Shown piece after piece: positions 21,988 to 32,813 of a DNA stretch of 64,000 nucleotides. Source of the DNA: Bemisia tabaci (lineage: Eukaryota > Arthropoda > Insecta > Hemiptera > Aleyrodidae); NCBI RefSeq assembly GCF_918797505.1, contig NC_092801.1:2728001-2792000 (forward strand), written 5' to 3'. Both the position numbers and the translations under genes were made by a program. The notes beneath the pieces are model-generated. The model ran no database searches. It was given only the letters and a program-made list of their open reading frames with translations, and was not told the origin of the DNA. Each line of letters begins with the position of its first letter. Position 1 is the first letter of the stretch.

Positions 21988-22151
21988 CGGTGGCGTGGCG
22001 TGCTTTGCGATATATCGATGTTCTGCCATTTAAACCCATGGTAAAGACTCGATTACTAAGGTGTGCGCTGCGAAAACCCTGATTATCGATCCTTTTCCAT
22101 AGGTTTAAACGGTATAACAATCGATATATCGCAAAGCACGCCACGCCACTG
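21988..22151. mobile_element. family A hAT-like fold-back, copy 3
   Basis: 164 bp, both arms of the GCGATATATCGAT / CCATTTAAACC type, so nearly palindromic. Flanks CTCCAGAT and CTCCGGAT share 7 of 8 bases. Confidence 0.82.
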
Positions 22152-22239
22152 CTCCGGATCGGTTCGGCACGCGCGATCCCGGCTCAACAGAGCTATTACA
22201 CCATGAACTATTGATTGCCTCTAATCGGTTTGAGTTGGA

Positions 22240-22492
22240 GACGGCACTCAATGGATCCAGTCAGTGGGAAAGGTCGGACAATATTCGGAAACTTTATAGG
22301 CTCGTAACTCCGTTCATACAGAACTTTGCGGTTTTAAAAGTGTTTCTATTGGTTTCCTCGTGAAACTTTCATCTTAAGGCACCCCTTAAAATTTAAATTG
22401 TGAGGCAGTAAACATCAAATAATTTGCAGTTTAAGTAAACAATTTCATGTCCGATTTCTCTGATTGACTTGATCCTATCCTCTGTGCGGCAT
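22240..22492. mobile_element. family N element, copy 4
   Basis: Reversed N: GGCACTCAATGGATCCAGTC on the left, CTTATAGGCTCGTAACTCCG-like interior and TTGACTTGATCCTATCCTC on the right. Confidence 0.6.
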
Positions 22493-22917
22493 TGCGAGCA
22501 ATATATTTCACGAACCACCGGCTTCAATCAATGGAGGTCCTGCGAAACTCAATCAAACAACATTTTGGAATGAGGAATTACTATTTTTGGCTTCTTTAGA
22601 GCGATTGTTATAGTCGAGATTTGTGTAATTTCATCGCAGCGTACCATCATTTCAGATTTTTGCAATGTTACTCCTACCTGATAACTCTGAGATTCATTCA
22701 TGAGATCAACATTATTTACAGAGGGAATTTTTCAGAAGTTTGCGTCACAAAATTGCGGCGCGTTTTGGCCACAGCCACCGAAAATTCGCGGATAATCGCG
22801 GCTCATATGAATGTAATTATTCTCTTACGTCGAATGGCGCTCGAATGATACTTTGACCGGAGGGTGACTCTTTTACAGATGGATGAGTGATTTTGGTCCC
22901 TCGTTGCAAAATGCTGT
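22493..22917. other. non-genic stretch
   Basis: AT-rich. A 75-codon open frame at 22621-22848 is unrecognised. Confidence 0.4.
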
Positions 22918-23434
22918 CAGGGTGTCTACTAAAACAGGCTGGCCAAAAATCAGTACTTGTACAGGACTTTTTCAGTACACTTCCGAGAAATTCAGTACCT
23001 CCTCAACGGGAAAATTCAGTACTTTTTGAGTACCTCCATTTAGCGAAATTCGATACATTTCAAAACTTGGAATTTCTCTCTGAAATTGCGACAAAAATGA
23101 AAAATTCCGGACCTTCTAACGGAATTTCCGCACTTTTTCAGTGCTTCCGGACCGCCCTAAAAAATCACTACTATTTCCGAACTTTCCGGACTTGTACACG
23201 GAAAAAAAAAATTGCTGATTCAACGATTCAATTGCTAAAAACAGTGAGTGCAATGTTTCAACGCAGATTTTACAACAAAAAAATGCTACTTTAACCACCC
23301 CCGTGGTTAAATTAGTTTACAATGTGGTTAAAGTAGCATTTTTTTGTTGTAAAATCTGCGTTGAAACATTGCACTTACTATTTTTAGCAATTGAATTGTT
23401 GAATCAGCAATTTTTTTTCCGTGTAGACACCCTG
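22918..23434. mobile_element. family F element, copy 5, interrupted by family E
   Basis: CAGGGTGTCTACTAAAACAG on the left and TAGACACCCTG on the right. The element is split at CTTGTA | TAGACACC by an E element. Confidence 0.78.
23197..23422. mobile_element. family E fold-back inside family F, TA duplication
   Basis: 226 bp near-perfect hairpin with ends CACGGAAAAAAAAAATTG and CAATTTTTTTTCCGTG. Removing it plus one TA restores the F end CTTGTAGACACCCTG, so the target duplication is TA, as in Tc1/mariner-type MITEs. Inner arms hold TGCTACTTTAACCAC and its complement. Confidence 0.8.
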
Positions 23435-24067
23435 ACCGTTCAACTAATAGAGCATAAACGGCGCAGAGCCACAAGGGTCGCTTGAGAGCTTGTTAGGGGT
23501 CCCAAGAATCGAGAGATTTTCAGGGCGTTGGGGGCGGGTCGGAGGTGAGATGGTTGGAAAGAGGGTGAGGCTAGGTTCTCGTTAATGAGGCTCCCTTAAT
23601 CTTGGGCCGAAACGAAACAATTAACCGGCGGGTAACTTAATAAGCGACGGGGGCAGGGTCTGGGTCATGACGCAGCGCTAAGAATTAGGCCTTTGCACAA
23701 AATTATCTTCGCTGATGCGCTCCAAGAGATCACACCTTCGCCGCGCCGTCGGCCCCCCGAGTATGCAACCATCGCTACGTTGCCGTGTATATCAGAATAC
23801 GGGTCAACTTTTTGGTGGAGCTTAAAATTAGAAATTAGAAAGATTTAGAAACAAATTTCCGACTTAAATTGGAACCAATAGCTAGCTGATTATTAAAACG
23901 AGTCAAGTCAAACCCCTGGTGCTTAAACTTGGACTTTAGGTGTATTAATTAGCTATTACTGCTCTGGCTGCAAATTTTGTCCGACTTCTCACATTGACTC
24001 GATCCACTGTGAGCGGTTCAATTGAAACGCTCTCTTGAAGGTTTTTTTTTTTTGCTTATTCTTGATA
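23435..24067. other. GC/AT mosaic single-copy stretch
   Basis: GC-rich blocks with AATTAACCGG and TTAATAAG between them (23580-23660). A family N fragment occurs at 23968-24016. No gene seen. Confidence 0.4.
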
Positions 24068-24353
24068 TTTTCCAGTTTGGCAACTCAGTTACATGGGTGA
24101 AATGAAAAATATGAAATATTGAAAATTTCCGTGAAATACTTCATGAAATTTCACAAAACTGTGAAAAATATGGAACATATTTTCAGAGGCTGGGTATGCA
24201 ACACGCACTACAAAACACCAAAACGCAAAAACCAGTCGCCTTTCATTTGATTTTGCATTTAATTACGAAAAATATTTTTCATATATTTTTCCAAAAATTC
24301 ATAAGATATTTCGCATGAAATTTCAAGATTTTATTTTTCATAAAAAATTGCAA
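24068..24353. repeat. AT-rich inverted repeat with AAATTTCA words, copy 1
   Basis: AATGAAAAATATGAAATATT and AAGATTTTATTTTTCATAA bracket a region of GAAATTTCA-type words. The same arrangement occurs at 36185-36445. Confidence 0.5.
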
Positions 24354-24938
24354 CCCCGTTTGGCAACAGCGTGGCGCGTTTGACAGAGCGGCGCAGCGTG
24401 GCCGGGATCCATCCTTATGGGGATGAGCAGTGGGACGGTTGCCAGACTGTACGATAAAATTTGGATATTTTACATGGGTTTGAATGAGAGAACGCGCTGA
24501 TTTTCCAGCACTATCCGGCAACAACGAGCGGTAGGAAGCCCTCGAAACGTGTCTGAGCCTGATTACCGGATAATTAAGTGCCAGGTGGTAATTTTTAGCG
24601 ACATCTCACGTCGGAGCCGGATTAATTAATTTCGATCGCTCGAGAAATTTTAAACCCCCCCCCCCCGCCCTCCCGTCGCCGCCCCCGTTCTCGTCTCGTC
24701 AATTCAGGGTGGATTCGCGCCCCTTCGTTAACAGCGCAGAGCTATGAGGAAAAAGCAACGTTCCCGTACGTTAAAATACGAAAAAAAAAACAGCTTTCGA
24801 GTTGGATGACTTGAAGAAGCTCTTAAATTTTGACGAGAGTACCGGTATAGGTAGAGTAGATTTGCCTCGGTTTTTGCATAAAATTACTGATTGGGGCAGA
24901 CGAACTGCGACTAAAATTTGACCAAAAGTCAAACGCGC
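24354..24938. other. non-genic stretch with family AA fragment and C run
   Basis: AA fragment at about 24425-24530 (GGTTGCCAGACTGTACGATA). TTAATTAATTTCGATCG at 24621-24637 precedes a C run (24654-24666). Confidence 0.4.
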
Positions 24939-25253
24939 CAGTGCTGCTATTTCATTTTGTCAAAAGATTCCGAAATAACTTTGATTTCCGGAAACATATT
25001 CTTATTCGTCAAAGTTCCGAGAAAAATTCCGATTTTTCAAAAATTCCGGGGGAAACTTCCGAAACATGCCCGGATTTAGTTCCAAAGATCGTCAAATTTG
25101 AAGAGAAAGTCCCTAAATTTGATCAAATAAATGGTCAAACTGGCGAAAAACTGCTTTCGAGGAAATTCCGAAAATAGCTGAGAATTCCGGGAAAAGTTCC
25201 GATCATTTGAAAAGTTCCGAAATTCGGAATAAATTCCGGAAATGGCAGCACTG
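24939..25253. mobile_element. inverted-repeat element with CAGTGCTGC ends
   Basis: CAGTGCTGCTATTTC on the left and GAAATGGCAGCACTG on the right are near complements. The 315 bp interior iterates TTCCGAAA and TTCCGGAA words. GCGC flanks both ends. The + strand open frame (24941-25177) is part of it and not a gene. Confidence 0.6.
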
Positions 25254-25449
25254 GCGCGCTGATCACTTAGGCCAACCTGGCCGGCTGAAAAGGGATACGT
25301 TTTTCATGCGTTAGAATCAGGAGTGAAGGAAGTTTTTCTGTGTGCACCTTCAGTGGTAAAACTCACATTCTCCCTACGCACTGTTATAAAGCGCAGTAGG
25401 AGTAATATTAACAGACAAATTCCTGTGGCCGAGGTGACTGTTTAATACA
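25254..25449. other. non-genic flank of the retrotransposon
   Basis: No feature seen before the microsatellite. Confidence 0.5.
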
Positions 25450-25480
25450 AAAAAAAAAATAATAATAATAATAATAATAA
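25450..25480 (+). repeat. AAT/TAA microsatellite, 5' flank of the retrotransposon
   Basis: An A run followed by about eight AAT units directly abuts the element. A matching tract follows the element's 3' end, as expected when an element inserts into a TAA microsatellite. Confidence 0.85.
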
Positions 25481-25489
25481 GTTCTCGAG

Positions 25490-26878
25490 ATGAATCTGGA
25501 AGAAAGAGAGCCGATAAGGAAAATAAAGGGGGCGAAAAAAGACAAAGAAATCATCATGCGAACTAACAATGAAGTACAAAATATGCTTGAGAGCGAAGAA
25601 AATCTCGACCTGTGGAAAATCAACTGCTTGCTCTACGCTGCAGCCCTCACAATCAGTGACGAGTCGAACGGCCCAAAAGGAACTAAAATGAACAAGAAAG
25701 AAAGTAAGCCCCTATGGCAAAAAAGAATTGAGTTCAGAATCCAAGATCTGAGGAGGAACCTTTCAGTACTAGCTAACTTCAAAATAACGAGCAAGGAAAA
25801 AGGACAACAGACAACCCACAAAGTCCAGTCAATCCTGGATAAATACACCGCGGAAGGAGAAGAAAGCAGTATAGACAATGTAATGGAGCAACTGAGGCAA
25901 CGTATTGCTGTCTTTAGCCAAAGAATAAGAAGATACCAGAAAAGATCAAATCAATTCTCTCACAACAGAAGCTTCGAAACCAACTGCAAAAGCTTTTACA
26001 GGAACATCAAAGGTGACTCCTCCGACATAGGTGAAATCCCAGAGAAAGAAAAGGTGGAAGAGTTCTGGAAAGGAATCTACGAAGTCCCTACTCAGCACAA
26101 CTCGGAGGCTGGGTGGATCAAAGACTCAGAGGTCACGAACAACAAAATGGAATGGACAGATCTCGGTGATGATGAACTGATAACTACCATAAAAAACCTT
26201 GCAAACTGGAAAGCACCCGGCCCAGATAAGATACAAAGCTTCTGGTTCAAAAAAATCCCTAGCATCCATAAGTACCTAACAGCCGAGTACAATAAATTAC
26301 TGAACGGGAAAGAATTCCCACCATGGCTGGCCAAAGGGACTACATATCTGATAGCGAAGAATAGAGAAACGGCAAATCCCAAAAACTATAGGCCCATAAC
26401 CTGCCTCAACATAGCGTATAAGATCTTCACGGCACTTATGGCCGGAAAAACGTACAAATACCTAGAAAGTGCCAAACTACTCCCTATAGAGCAGAAAGGG
26501 TGCCGCAAAGGAGCTAAAGGGTGCCTTGACCAACTCTTAATATCCAAAACCATCATTGAGGACTGCAGGAAGAACAAGAAGAACCTATCGATCGCATGGC
26601 TGGACTACCAAAAAGCCTTCGACAGCATGCCTCACAGCTGGATCATCCGTGCACTGGAACTCATGGGAGTGCACCCGAATATAGTAAACGCCTGTAAGAA
26701 CATGATGGAGCACTGGTCAACATGCATCCAACTAAGAGGAAAAACAGATACAATTATCACCTCTGAAATTAAAATAAGACGAGGAATCTACCAAGGGGAC
26801 GCGTTCTCCCCCCCTTCTGTTCTGCGTTGGATTAATACCCCTCTCTACACGACTAAACAACATGAACAATGGATATAA
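25490..26878 (+). pseudogene. retrotransposon polyprotein, N-terminal part with reverse transcriptase motifs
   Basis: 462 codons. The first 130 residues are basic and helical, with the segment LWKINCLLYAAAL. Reverse transcriptase begins near residue 230 with NWKAPGPDKIQSFWFK, then NYRPITCLN (about 300), the catalytic Asp in AWLDYQKAFDSMPHSW (about 370) and RRGIYQGDAFSP (about 430). The frame then breaks: seven C at 26808-26814, where six would keep the frame, throw the last 20 codons out of register. Downstream motifs continue in the next frame. The product would stop before YMDD, so this copy cannot make an active enzyme unless ribosomes shift or the extra C is a sequencing error. Confidence 0.85.
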
Positions 26879-28451
26879 CATCAAGGCAGGCCATAAACAA
26901 CTGACGCACCTCCTGTATATGGATGATCTGAAACTGTTCAGCAGCAGCGACGAGAAACTGCAAAATCAACTCGAGACGGTGAAAGAATTCAGTGACGACA
27001 TAGGTATGAAATTTGGCCTAGATAAGTGTGCCAAGGTAACCTTCAAGAAAGGTAAATACATCCACGGAGAAAACATGGATATAGACGTCGACACCAGCAT
27101 CCGACAGTTAGACCCAGGTGAAACATACAAATACCTCGGAATGGAAGAAAGTATAGGTATTCAACATAAGACAATAAAAGAAAAGGTAAAGAGAGAATAC
27201 ATACGACGAGTAAGAGCAGTACTAAAGACAGAGCTAACGGCAAAAAACAAGATAACTGCAATTGGAGCGCTAGCCGTACCCGTTCTACAGTACGGATTTG
27301 CAATTCTGAATTGGAAAATCAAAGAAATAAAAGCGCTAGATATAAAAACAAGAAAATGTCTGACAATGCATAAAATGCACCACCCATCCGCAGACGTTGA
27401 CAGGCTATACGTGAGCAGAAAACTAGGAGGACGAGGACTTAGGCAAATAGAATCAACATACAAATCTTCCATCATCAATACGAAGTACTACCTCCAGGAA
27501 AAAAAAAACGAAGACCCTTTTCTCAAAGCCGTATATGCCGTCAACCTTGCTCTAGACAAAGACCACATTGCGAAAGAAGCAAACAAGTTTGAAGCCGAGC
27601 TCGGAGAAAACTTTGAAGTGGCCCCCATAAACAGCAGGAAGCAAAAAATCAAAAAGAAAATCTCAGAAAGCATCAGAACCAAATGGAAAGGAAAGATCAT
27701 GCACGGGCAGTATCCACTGATGCTAGAAAATGACTCTATCGAGAGTAATCTCTCCACCATCTGGCTCAGTAAAGGTGTACTAAAAGCAGAAACAGAGAGC
27801 CTAATTGTAGCGGCACAGGATCAAGCCTTAAACACAAGGTACCGAGAGAGGAAAATCCACAAGAAACATATGAATAGCAAATGCAGAATCTGCCATCAGT
27901 TCGAAGAAACCATTGAGCACATAACATCAGGTTGCCCAATTCTAGCCCAAAAGGACTATATCGAGAGACACGACAGAGTATGCACCCAACTTCACTACAG
28001 CCTCTGCAAAGAATATGGAATCGAAGTCGACGCAGATAAATGGTATGAACACAAACCGAAAAACACTGCAACAACCAGAGATGGAGAGACAACGATCCTG
28101 TGGAACTTCCCTATCAGAACCGATAGAACTGTTGAGGCAAACAGACCGGACATCATCCTACGTAGGAAAGGCCAAACGTGTCTGCTGATTGACGTCTCTA
28201 TCCCAGCAGACAGGAACATCACAAAAAAGGAAGCTGAGAAGAAACTAAAGTATAAAGACCTAGAGATCGAAATCAGCAGGATGTGGAAGACCAAAACCCG
28301 AGTCATACCCTTTGTGATAGGAGCTACCGGAGCAGTCTCTAAAGACTGGACTAAACTGAAGAACGAAATCCCTGGGAAACATTCGCTAGTATTGGCCCAG
28401 AAGTCTGCTGTGTTAGGCACTGCCAGAATCCTCCGGAAGGTCTTAAGCTAG
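26862..28451 (+). pseudogene. retrotransposon polyprotein, C-terminal part: YMDD, zinc knuckle, endonuclease
   Basis: 529 codons from the first ATG, but homology clearly begins upstream at about 26815 in this frame. It starts with the catalytic LLYMDDLKLF (YMDD at 26916-26927), then the thumb region. A CCHC knuckle of form C-x2-C-x8-H-x4-C lies at 27882-27935 (CRICH...EHITSGC). The endonuclease core follows: RPD at 28143-28151, 13 residues, then IDVS with the second acidic residue at 28191, and a Lys-rich stretch (KLKYKDLEIE). This is the PD-(D/E)xK-like layout of R2/R4-type elements. The stop at 28449 is followed by a 3' UTR. No further stop breaks the frame, so the copy is young apart from the one indel. 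Confidence 0.85.
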
Positions 28452-28737
28452 GTGGAGCAGCGCGAATACACCTAGAACGTTCCCACACACCGAAAACACC
28501 CCTATCGCCTACCACCTCAGGAAAGAAACCTTTAGGCAGGCGTCCTCCAGACACCTACCCTGCCTCGGTTCCTAAAACAAGTATCCTAGTCCGTGACGAG
28601 CCACCCCCCAAGGGGGACTGAAAAAACCACCACCCGGCCACCCAAACCACAAACAGCCCTCATACCTAGAGCATTGTTTGCCCCTGTGTGAGGGCTTAAA
28701 GCAACCCAGCAAAGCTGGTGACAGCAGTGAATATGAA

Positions 28738-28756
28738 AAATAATAATAATAATAAC
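28738..28756 (+). repeat. AAT microsatellite, 3' flank of the retrotransposon
   Basis: About five AAT units after GAATATGAAA, matching the 5' tract. Confidence 0.8.
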
Positions 28757-28957
28757 AAAAACAAGAAGTGCAATGTGGGTGTCAACCAGTAAACATTAGC
28801 GCAGCTGAGATAGTTTACACCAAAATCTGTGTAATTTTCAACATTTTCATTAAAATCAAAGCACTCGCAGAGTTTTAAGCAAACAGGATGCACTTCTAAT
28901 AATTTTAAAACACTGACTACGAGAATTCGAACTATCGCAGGCAAGACAAAGCGAATC
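28757..28957. other. non-genic stretch
   Basis: Nothing recognised. Confidence 0.45.
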
Positions 28958-29395
28958 AAACCATATCGACGGTGTAAGTCAGGAATCACATAACTCGGTT
29001 TGCGACGTGGCAGACTTCCTGTCATACTTTCTTTTTCAAACGGAAAACTACTCAATGGCAGTTCTTCGAAACTGCCGTGATTTTTATTCTCCGTGCGAAG
29101 AAAATCCTGCAAAAACTTCATGGCACAATGTCGATTTGTTCTCCTTTAAAAAAATAACAGAGGCGGAGATTTTCAGACACCGTAAACGAGATATGTGATT
29201 GCGGATTTACGCCGTCGATGAGGCGCCTTCAACATCGCAGAATACTTCAAACGCTACACCGTTTGACACTAACATTCCGATGTGCAAATTGCCTATACTG
29301 CGCCTGCCAGAGTATACACCGAATTTTGAGGTTTACACTCTCCAATCGCAGTCCACGGATCGAATCCTGCAAGCCCGGTGGCAAAAAACGCCAAC
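28958..29395 (+). repeat. family O repeat, copy 1
   Basis: Holds ATCGACGGTGTAAGTCAGGA, GGCGCCTTCAACATCGCAG and TTTGACACTAACATTCCGAT. All recur in reverse at 40926-41400, with internal order changed. A fragment lies near 5450. Origin unknown; open frames across it are short. Confidence 0.6.
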
Positions 29396-29479
29396 CGTAT
29401 TTATCGGTTCGTACAACTGAGATTTTTTCCACTGTCAGGTCACAAAATTCTGCGAGACCATCCGGAAAACGGGAGGGCT

Positions 29480-29852
29480 CACTGAAAAAAAAAATCTCGG
29501 TGTATTTACTAAGAAAAGGGTAAAATTACCAAGAATTCAGGGTTCTATTTGATCCCAGTTTTTTCTTGGTAAAATTACCATTTATGGAATTGGTAATTTT
29601 ACTGGACCTTGGTAAAAACGCCAATTTTTTTTTATCGACTGTGGTAGAATTACCGAGATAAAATGGCAAAGTTGCCGGGAATTGATTACCAAGAAAAATG
29701 GTAATCTTACCTGGAAAAAACAGTAAAAATACCGGTCTTTAGGTAAGCTTACCGGTCTGTCTTGGTAAAATTACCAATAATTGGTAAAAAAAAGTGAGAT
29801 GGTAAAGGTACCAACGGACCTTGGTAAAAACGCCGAGAATTTTGTTTCAGTG
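29480..29852. mobile_element. family B element, copy 2
   Basis: CACTGAAAAAAAAAATCTCG on the left, GAGAATTTTGTTTCAGTG on the right. About ten GGTAA and seven TTACC words inside 373 bp. CT on both sides may be a 2 bp target duplication. Confidence 0.78.
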
Positions 29853-30120
29853 CTTCCCGGGGGAGAGACCCGGCACTTGGACGGCGCTCGGTCGAGATGC
29901 TGAGAATGGAGATTAAAGATTCGACTCAGCACTTTAATAACTCGTTAAATACTAATTTAACTTCCCGCGGTCCTGCATCGCTCCTCCGCGCCCCCGCAGT
30001 TGGCTACAATCAATTTATGACTCCGCTTCGACGCCCGGATAAAGGCCCGCAAACGAAATAAAATTCAAAAGCCACCGCAAAAACTTGACGGGTCTACGAC
30101 GCTGCCACATTTTCTTCAGA
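29853..30120. other. GC-rich single-copy stretch
   Basis: GC-rich with TTAATAACTCG and AATTTAAC interspersed. No gene seen. Confidence 0.4.
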
Positions 30121-30822
30121 CAGGGTGTCAACTAGAGTCCCTTTATACTGAGGGTCAAGACAACACCCCTCATGGAGTCACAAACGGGAATAAAGATTAC
30201 AGAAATTGAACGTTTTTCGTAATCTTTGATCGGCCCATTCTCAAATTCCTTTCTTCGTTCCTTCCCTCATTTTGTTTCTTCCTTGCCGAACCCGTAATTC
30301 CCCGGTCCATTCCAGATTACAATCTTTGCAATCGGTGAAAATGTAATCTTTATTCCCGTTTGTGACACTGTGAAGGCCTAAAATACCAGAACCAATCAGA
30401 AATGGATTCACATTGTCTTGACTCACAGTATGAAGGGACTCTAGTGTCAACCAGTTATAAAAAACTAAAATTGGAGACTTTCGGGGATTTTTAGGAGTGT
30501 TTTCTTCGAAAAATCGGGGACTTCTTTCCCGAAAGAGTAAGAGAAAGGGAGTCAGTAAGGGCGTTAAAAGGCGAATATTATACGACTAATTTCACAAGTC
30601 ATGTTGAACCGATGAAAACATACGAAACACTTCAGTTTTTCTGTCCCTGGTTGTAGCGCGCCGCCGGGAAAATTTGAAATTGCCGGTGTTTAGGACGATT
30701 TTTGTCATTTTTTGGGGACCTGAACAAGAAAATTGGGGACTTTCGGAGAGATCGGAGATACTTTTCCAAAATCGGGGATACTTAGGGACATTGGGGCCTT
30801 TTGGGAACCGGTAGACACCCTG
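30121..30822. mobile_element. F-type element with GGGGACTTTCGG interior, interrupted by family I
   Basis: CAGGGTGTCAAC on the left and GGTAGACACCCTG on the right, with GGGGAC / AATCGGGGA words inside instead of the TTCCGGAC words of F. A family I element splits it after the first 11 bases. A fragment of the same type is at 31005-31133. Confidence 0.65.
30132..30443. mobile_element. family I element, copy 1, 8 bp duplication
   Basis: TAGAGTCCCTTTATACTGAG on the left, CAGTATGAAGGGACTCTA on the right. GTGTCAAC occurs on both sides, an 8 bp duplication of its F-type host. Inner arms hold GTAATCTTTATTCCCGTTTG and its complement. Ends and 8 bp duplication suggest hAT. Confidence 0.8.
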
Positions 30823-31004
30823 TCAGAGAATCCCTAGGGAGCCTCACAAAAATTCGCTCCTTTTTAGGCTGTCGATTCGACCATCGGACTAAGGTTTAAA
30901 TGGAAGCTAATGATGACACTAAACTAAGGGAAAGATTTCAAGATGAGGTAGTATAGGAACCGTTTTCGAATTCGGGGAAGGGGCGGGGCAAAGGGGGCCA
31001 AAAT
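30823..31004. other. non-genic stretch
   Basis: Nothing recognised. Confidence 0.45.
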
Positions 31005-31133
31005 TTTGCTCAAGTTAACGAACCTGTTTGGACCTGAACAAGAAAATTGGGAACTTTCGGGGATATCGGGGACACCCTTCCAAAATCGGGCATGATTGGA
31101 GACATTGGGGACTTTTGGAACCGAAGACACCCT
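31005..31133. repeat. F-type element fragment
   Basis: Right part only: GACCTGAACAAGAAAATTGG, ATCGGGGACACCC and the end GAAGACACCCTG, as at 30720-30822. Confidence 0.6.
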
Positions 31134-31686
31134 GTAGTAGACGACAAAAGGATTTGATGACTTTTGGAGGCGTCATGAACTTTGCGAAAGAATAAACTGC
31201 ACTTATCTGGACAAAAATATCCGTACTCTCTTCTCTCCTCAGAACAGAAACCGTGGACAACAAGCCGAAGCCCCAGAGGAAACATTTCGTAAACGATCCC
31301 TAGAATTGAAAATAAACCTTCCTTATGAGCTCTCATTAAATCTTCGGGAAGGGACGATCAACACGAGGGCGAGAAGACCAAGTTTACAAAAACAAAACTT
31401 TCCGCTCGTAAGGCACAAATGTTTGTATTAAGGAGCCCATAAAACCTAAGTGGCAGCGGGAGGTGGTCGAGCGAGCACTAACAAGAAAACAAGCAAACGG
31501 AACATGGGACTAACAACGTAGCTATTTCCATCTTTACGAGATATTACCAACATCGGTTCCACCTGACGCGCGGGCCCTAAGTTCACTTACTTCCACCCTT
31601 GCTGGTCCAATTGAAACATGAGCTGTACTTCTTGATACTTTCTTCTCTGTTGGAAAAATCTTGCCCCATTTTTCCTTAGATTTGGA
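31134..31686. other. single-copy stretch, no gene seen
   Basis: Mixed composition; the - strand open frame partly overlaps the preceding repeat. Confidence 0.4.
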
Positions 31687-31932
31687 GGGGTTAAACAGAA
31701 AGGAACAAAGCCACATCGGGATCGAACCGAGAAAAAGAGGTTTAAAATTTAGCTCCTGCATAAGACTCAATGTAAAAGATAAACTTCAAGTTCAATTTCT
31801 GCAAAATTTGCTCCAACAAAAACTTTGAATTTTTGGCGATAGATAGTGGAGCAGTGGTTGAGTTCAAAACCACGCATAACTCAATTTTTCCAAAAATGTG
31901 GGTTGGTTCCTTTCTGCTTAACTCAGTCCATT
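31687..31932. mobile_element. family H element, copy 1 (diverged)
   Basis: GGTTAAACAGAAAGGAAC on the left and GGTTCCTTTCTGCTTAACTC on the right are complements; the interior is diverged from the copy at 53537. Confidence 0.55.
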
Positions 31933-32093
31933 TATCATTGGCGAATGAAAGAAGTTCTAGGATTTAACAGCGAGACTGAGAAAGCGTGTATTGTGAAACA
32001 AAAATACGGTCTTCGCTTTGATGAAAATTATGAAAAATACGACTTCTTTGGCTCTAGATAGATTTTTCTTCTTCTTTATATTGCGTTTATGGT

Positions 32094-32221
32094 TGATACG
32101 ACGTACTTCTGTCAAACGGAACTATGTGCATTATCGCGTGAGCTCTATTACGCATATATTCTTAAGGGTCTCAGGGCTCATGTCTTGATGCACATAGTTC
32201 CGTTTGGCAGATACGTCCAAC
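32094..32221. mobile_element. family K element, copy 5
   Basis: ACGTACTTCTGTCAAACGGA on the left, TCCGTTTGGCAGATACGT on the right; AACTATGTGCAT and ATGCACATAGTT inside. Confidence 0.68.
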
Positions 32222-32328
32222 ACATAGAGGCCCCCGGCCAGAGCCACACTGTTACAGCAACATGCTCTCCGAATTTTGAAAAAAATTCTCAATCTTGACG
32301 ACGCTAATGGACCAACCATCATACAAAT

Positions 32329-32650
32329 TCAGGGTTTCCAGCGGTTTGGAAAACCTGAAAAGTCGAGGAATCAACAGCAATCAAAACAGCCACAACCTGA
32401 AAAACCAGGGAATGTAAAACAACCTGAAAAGTCAGGGAATCCACAGTAACCTGAAAAGTCTGGAAATTTTGCGATCAGCGTTTAGCAGAAGTCAGCATAT
32501 AATTAAAAGGGAAAAAATCTGTTGAGGTTTTGTTCGAAAACTGGGCAAAGTCAAAGAATGCAAAGATTTTGGAGTCAAGGAAAAGCAAAAAAGTCAAGCA
32601 AAAGTTAGGGAAAATCAGGGAATCGAAAAATGAAGAAACTAAGAAAACCC
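32329..32650 (+). repeat. region of AACCTGAAAAGTC-type short repeats
   Basis: CAGGGTTTCCAGCGG, then AACCTGAAAAGTCGAGGAAT, AACCTGAAAAACCAGGGAAT and AACCTGAAAAGTCAGGGAAT in tandem (32360-32460). Related words occur at 40740-40830 and 41879-42162. Confidence 0.5.
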
Positions 32651-32813
32651 TACGAATGACTATCCTCCATGAATTATAGTGCTAAATTCGAAGGCCTCAG
32701 AAATCTCGCAATGTCTAATCAACGGAGGATTTCGAAAGACAGGGCTCATCTAAGGGGAAAAAACTTGGTTTTGCCTCCCCCCTGTGCTTAGTAATATCAT
32801 CTTGAATTTAATC
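32651..32813. other. non-genic stretch
   Basis: Nothing recognised. Confidence 0.45.

Larger units (their letters stand above)
25481..28737 (+). mobile_element. R4/Dong-like non-LTR retrotransposon
   Basis: About 3.26 kb between AAT tracts. It encodes a reverse transcriptase and a C-terminal restriction-like endonuclease in one reading frame broken by a single frameshift (25490-28451), then a 286 bp 3' UTR without a poly(A) tail. Domain order, the zinc knuckle before the endonuclease, and the TAA-repeat target match the R4/Dong branch of site-specific elements, which is family knowledge and not a search result. The 5' end looks truncated, as no N-terminal zinc-finger domain precedes the first ATG and the microsatellite supplies an in-frame stop four codons upstream. 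Confidence 0.85.

Noticed and set aside
26808..26878. Programmed ribosomal frameshift in the retrotransposon
   Set aside because: Elements of this type use a single frame, and the break lies in a C homopolymer inside the reverse transcriptase core, so a mutation or read error is simpler.
27995..28420. Antisense frames of 100-141 codons inside the retrotransposon
   Set aside because: Shadows of the sense frame; the sense strand carries all reverse transcriptase and endonuclease motifs.
31690..31730. tRNA-like GGGATCGAACC motif
   Set aside because: It resembles a tRNA B box but lies in a family H element, with no cloverleaf around it.
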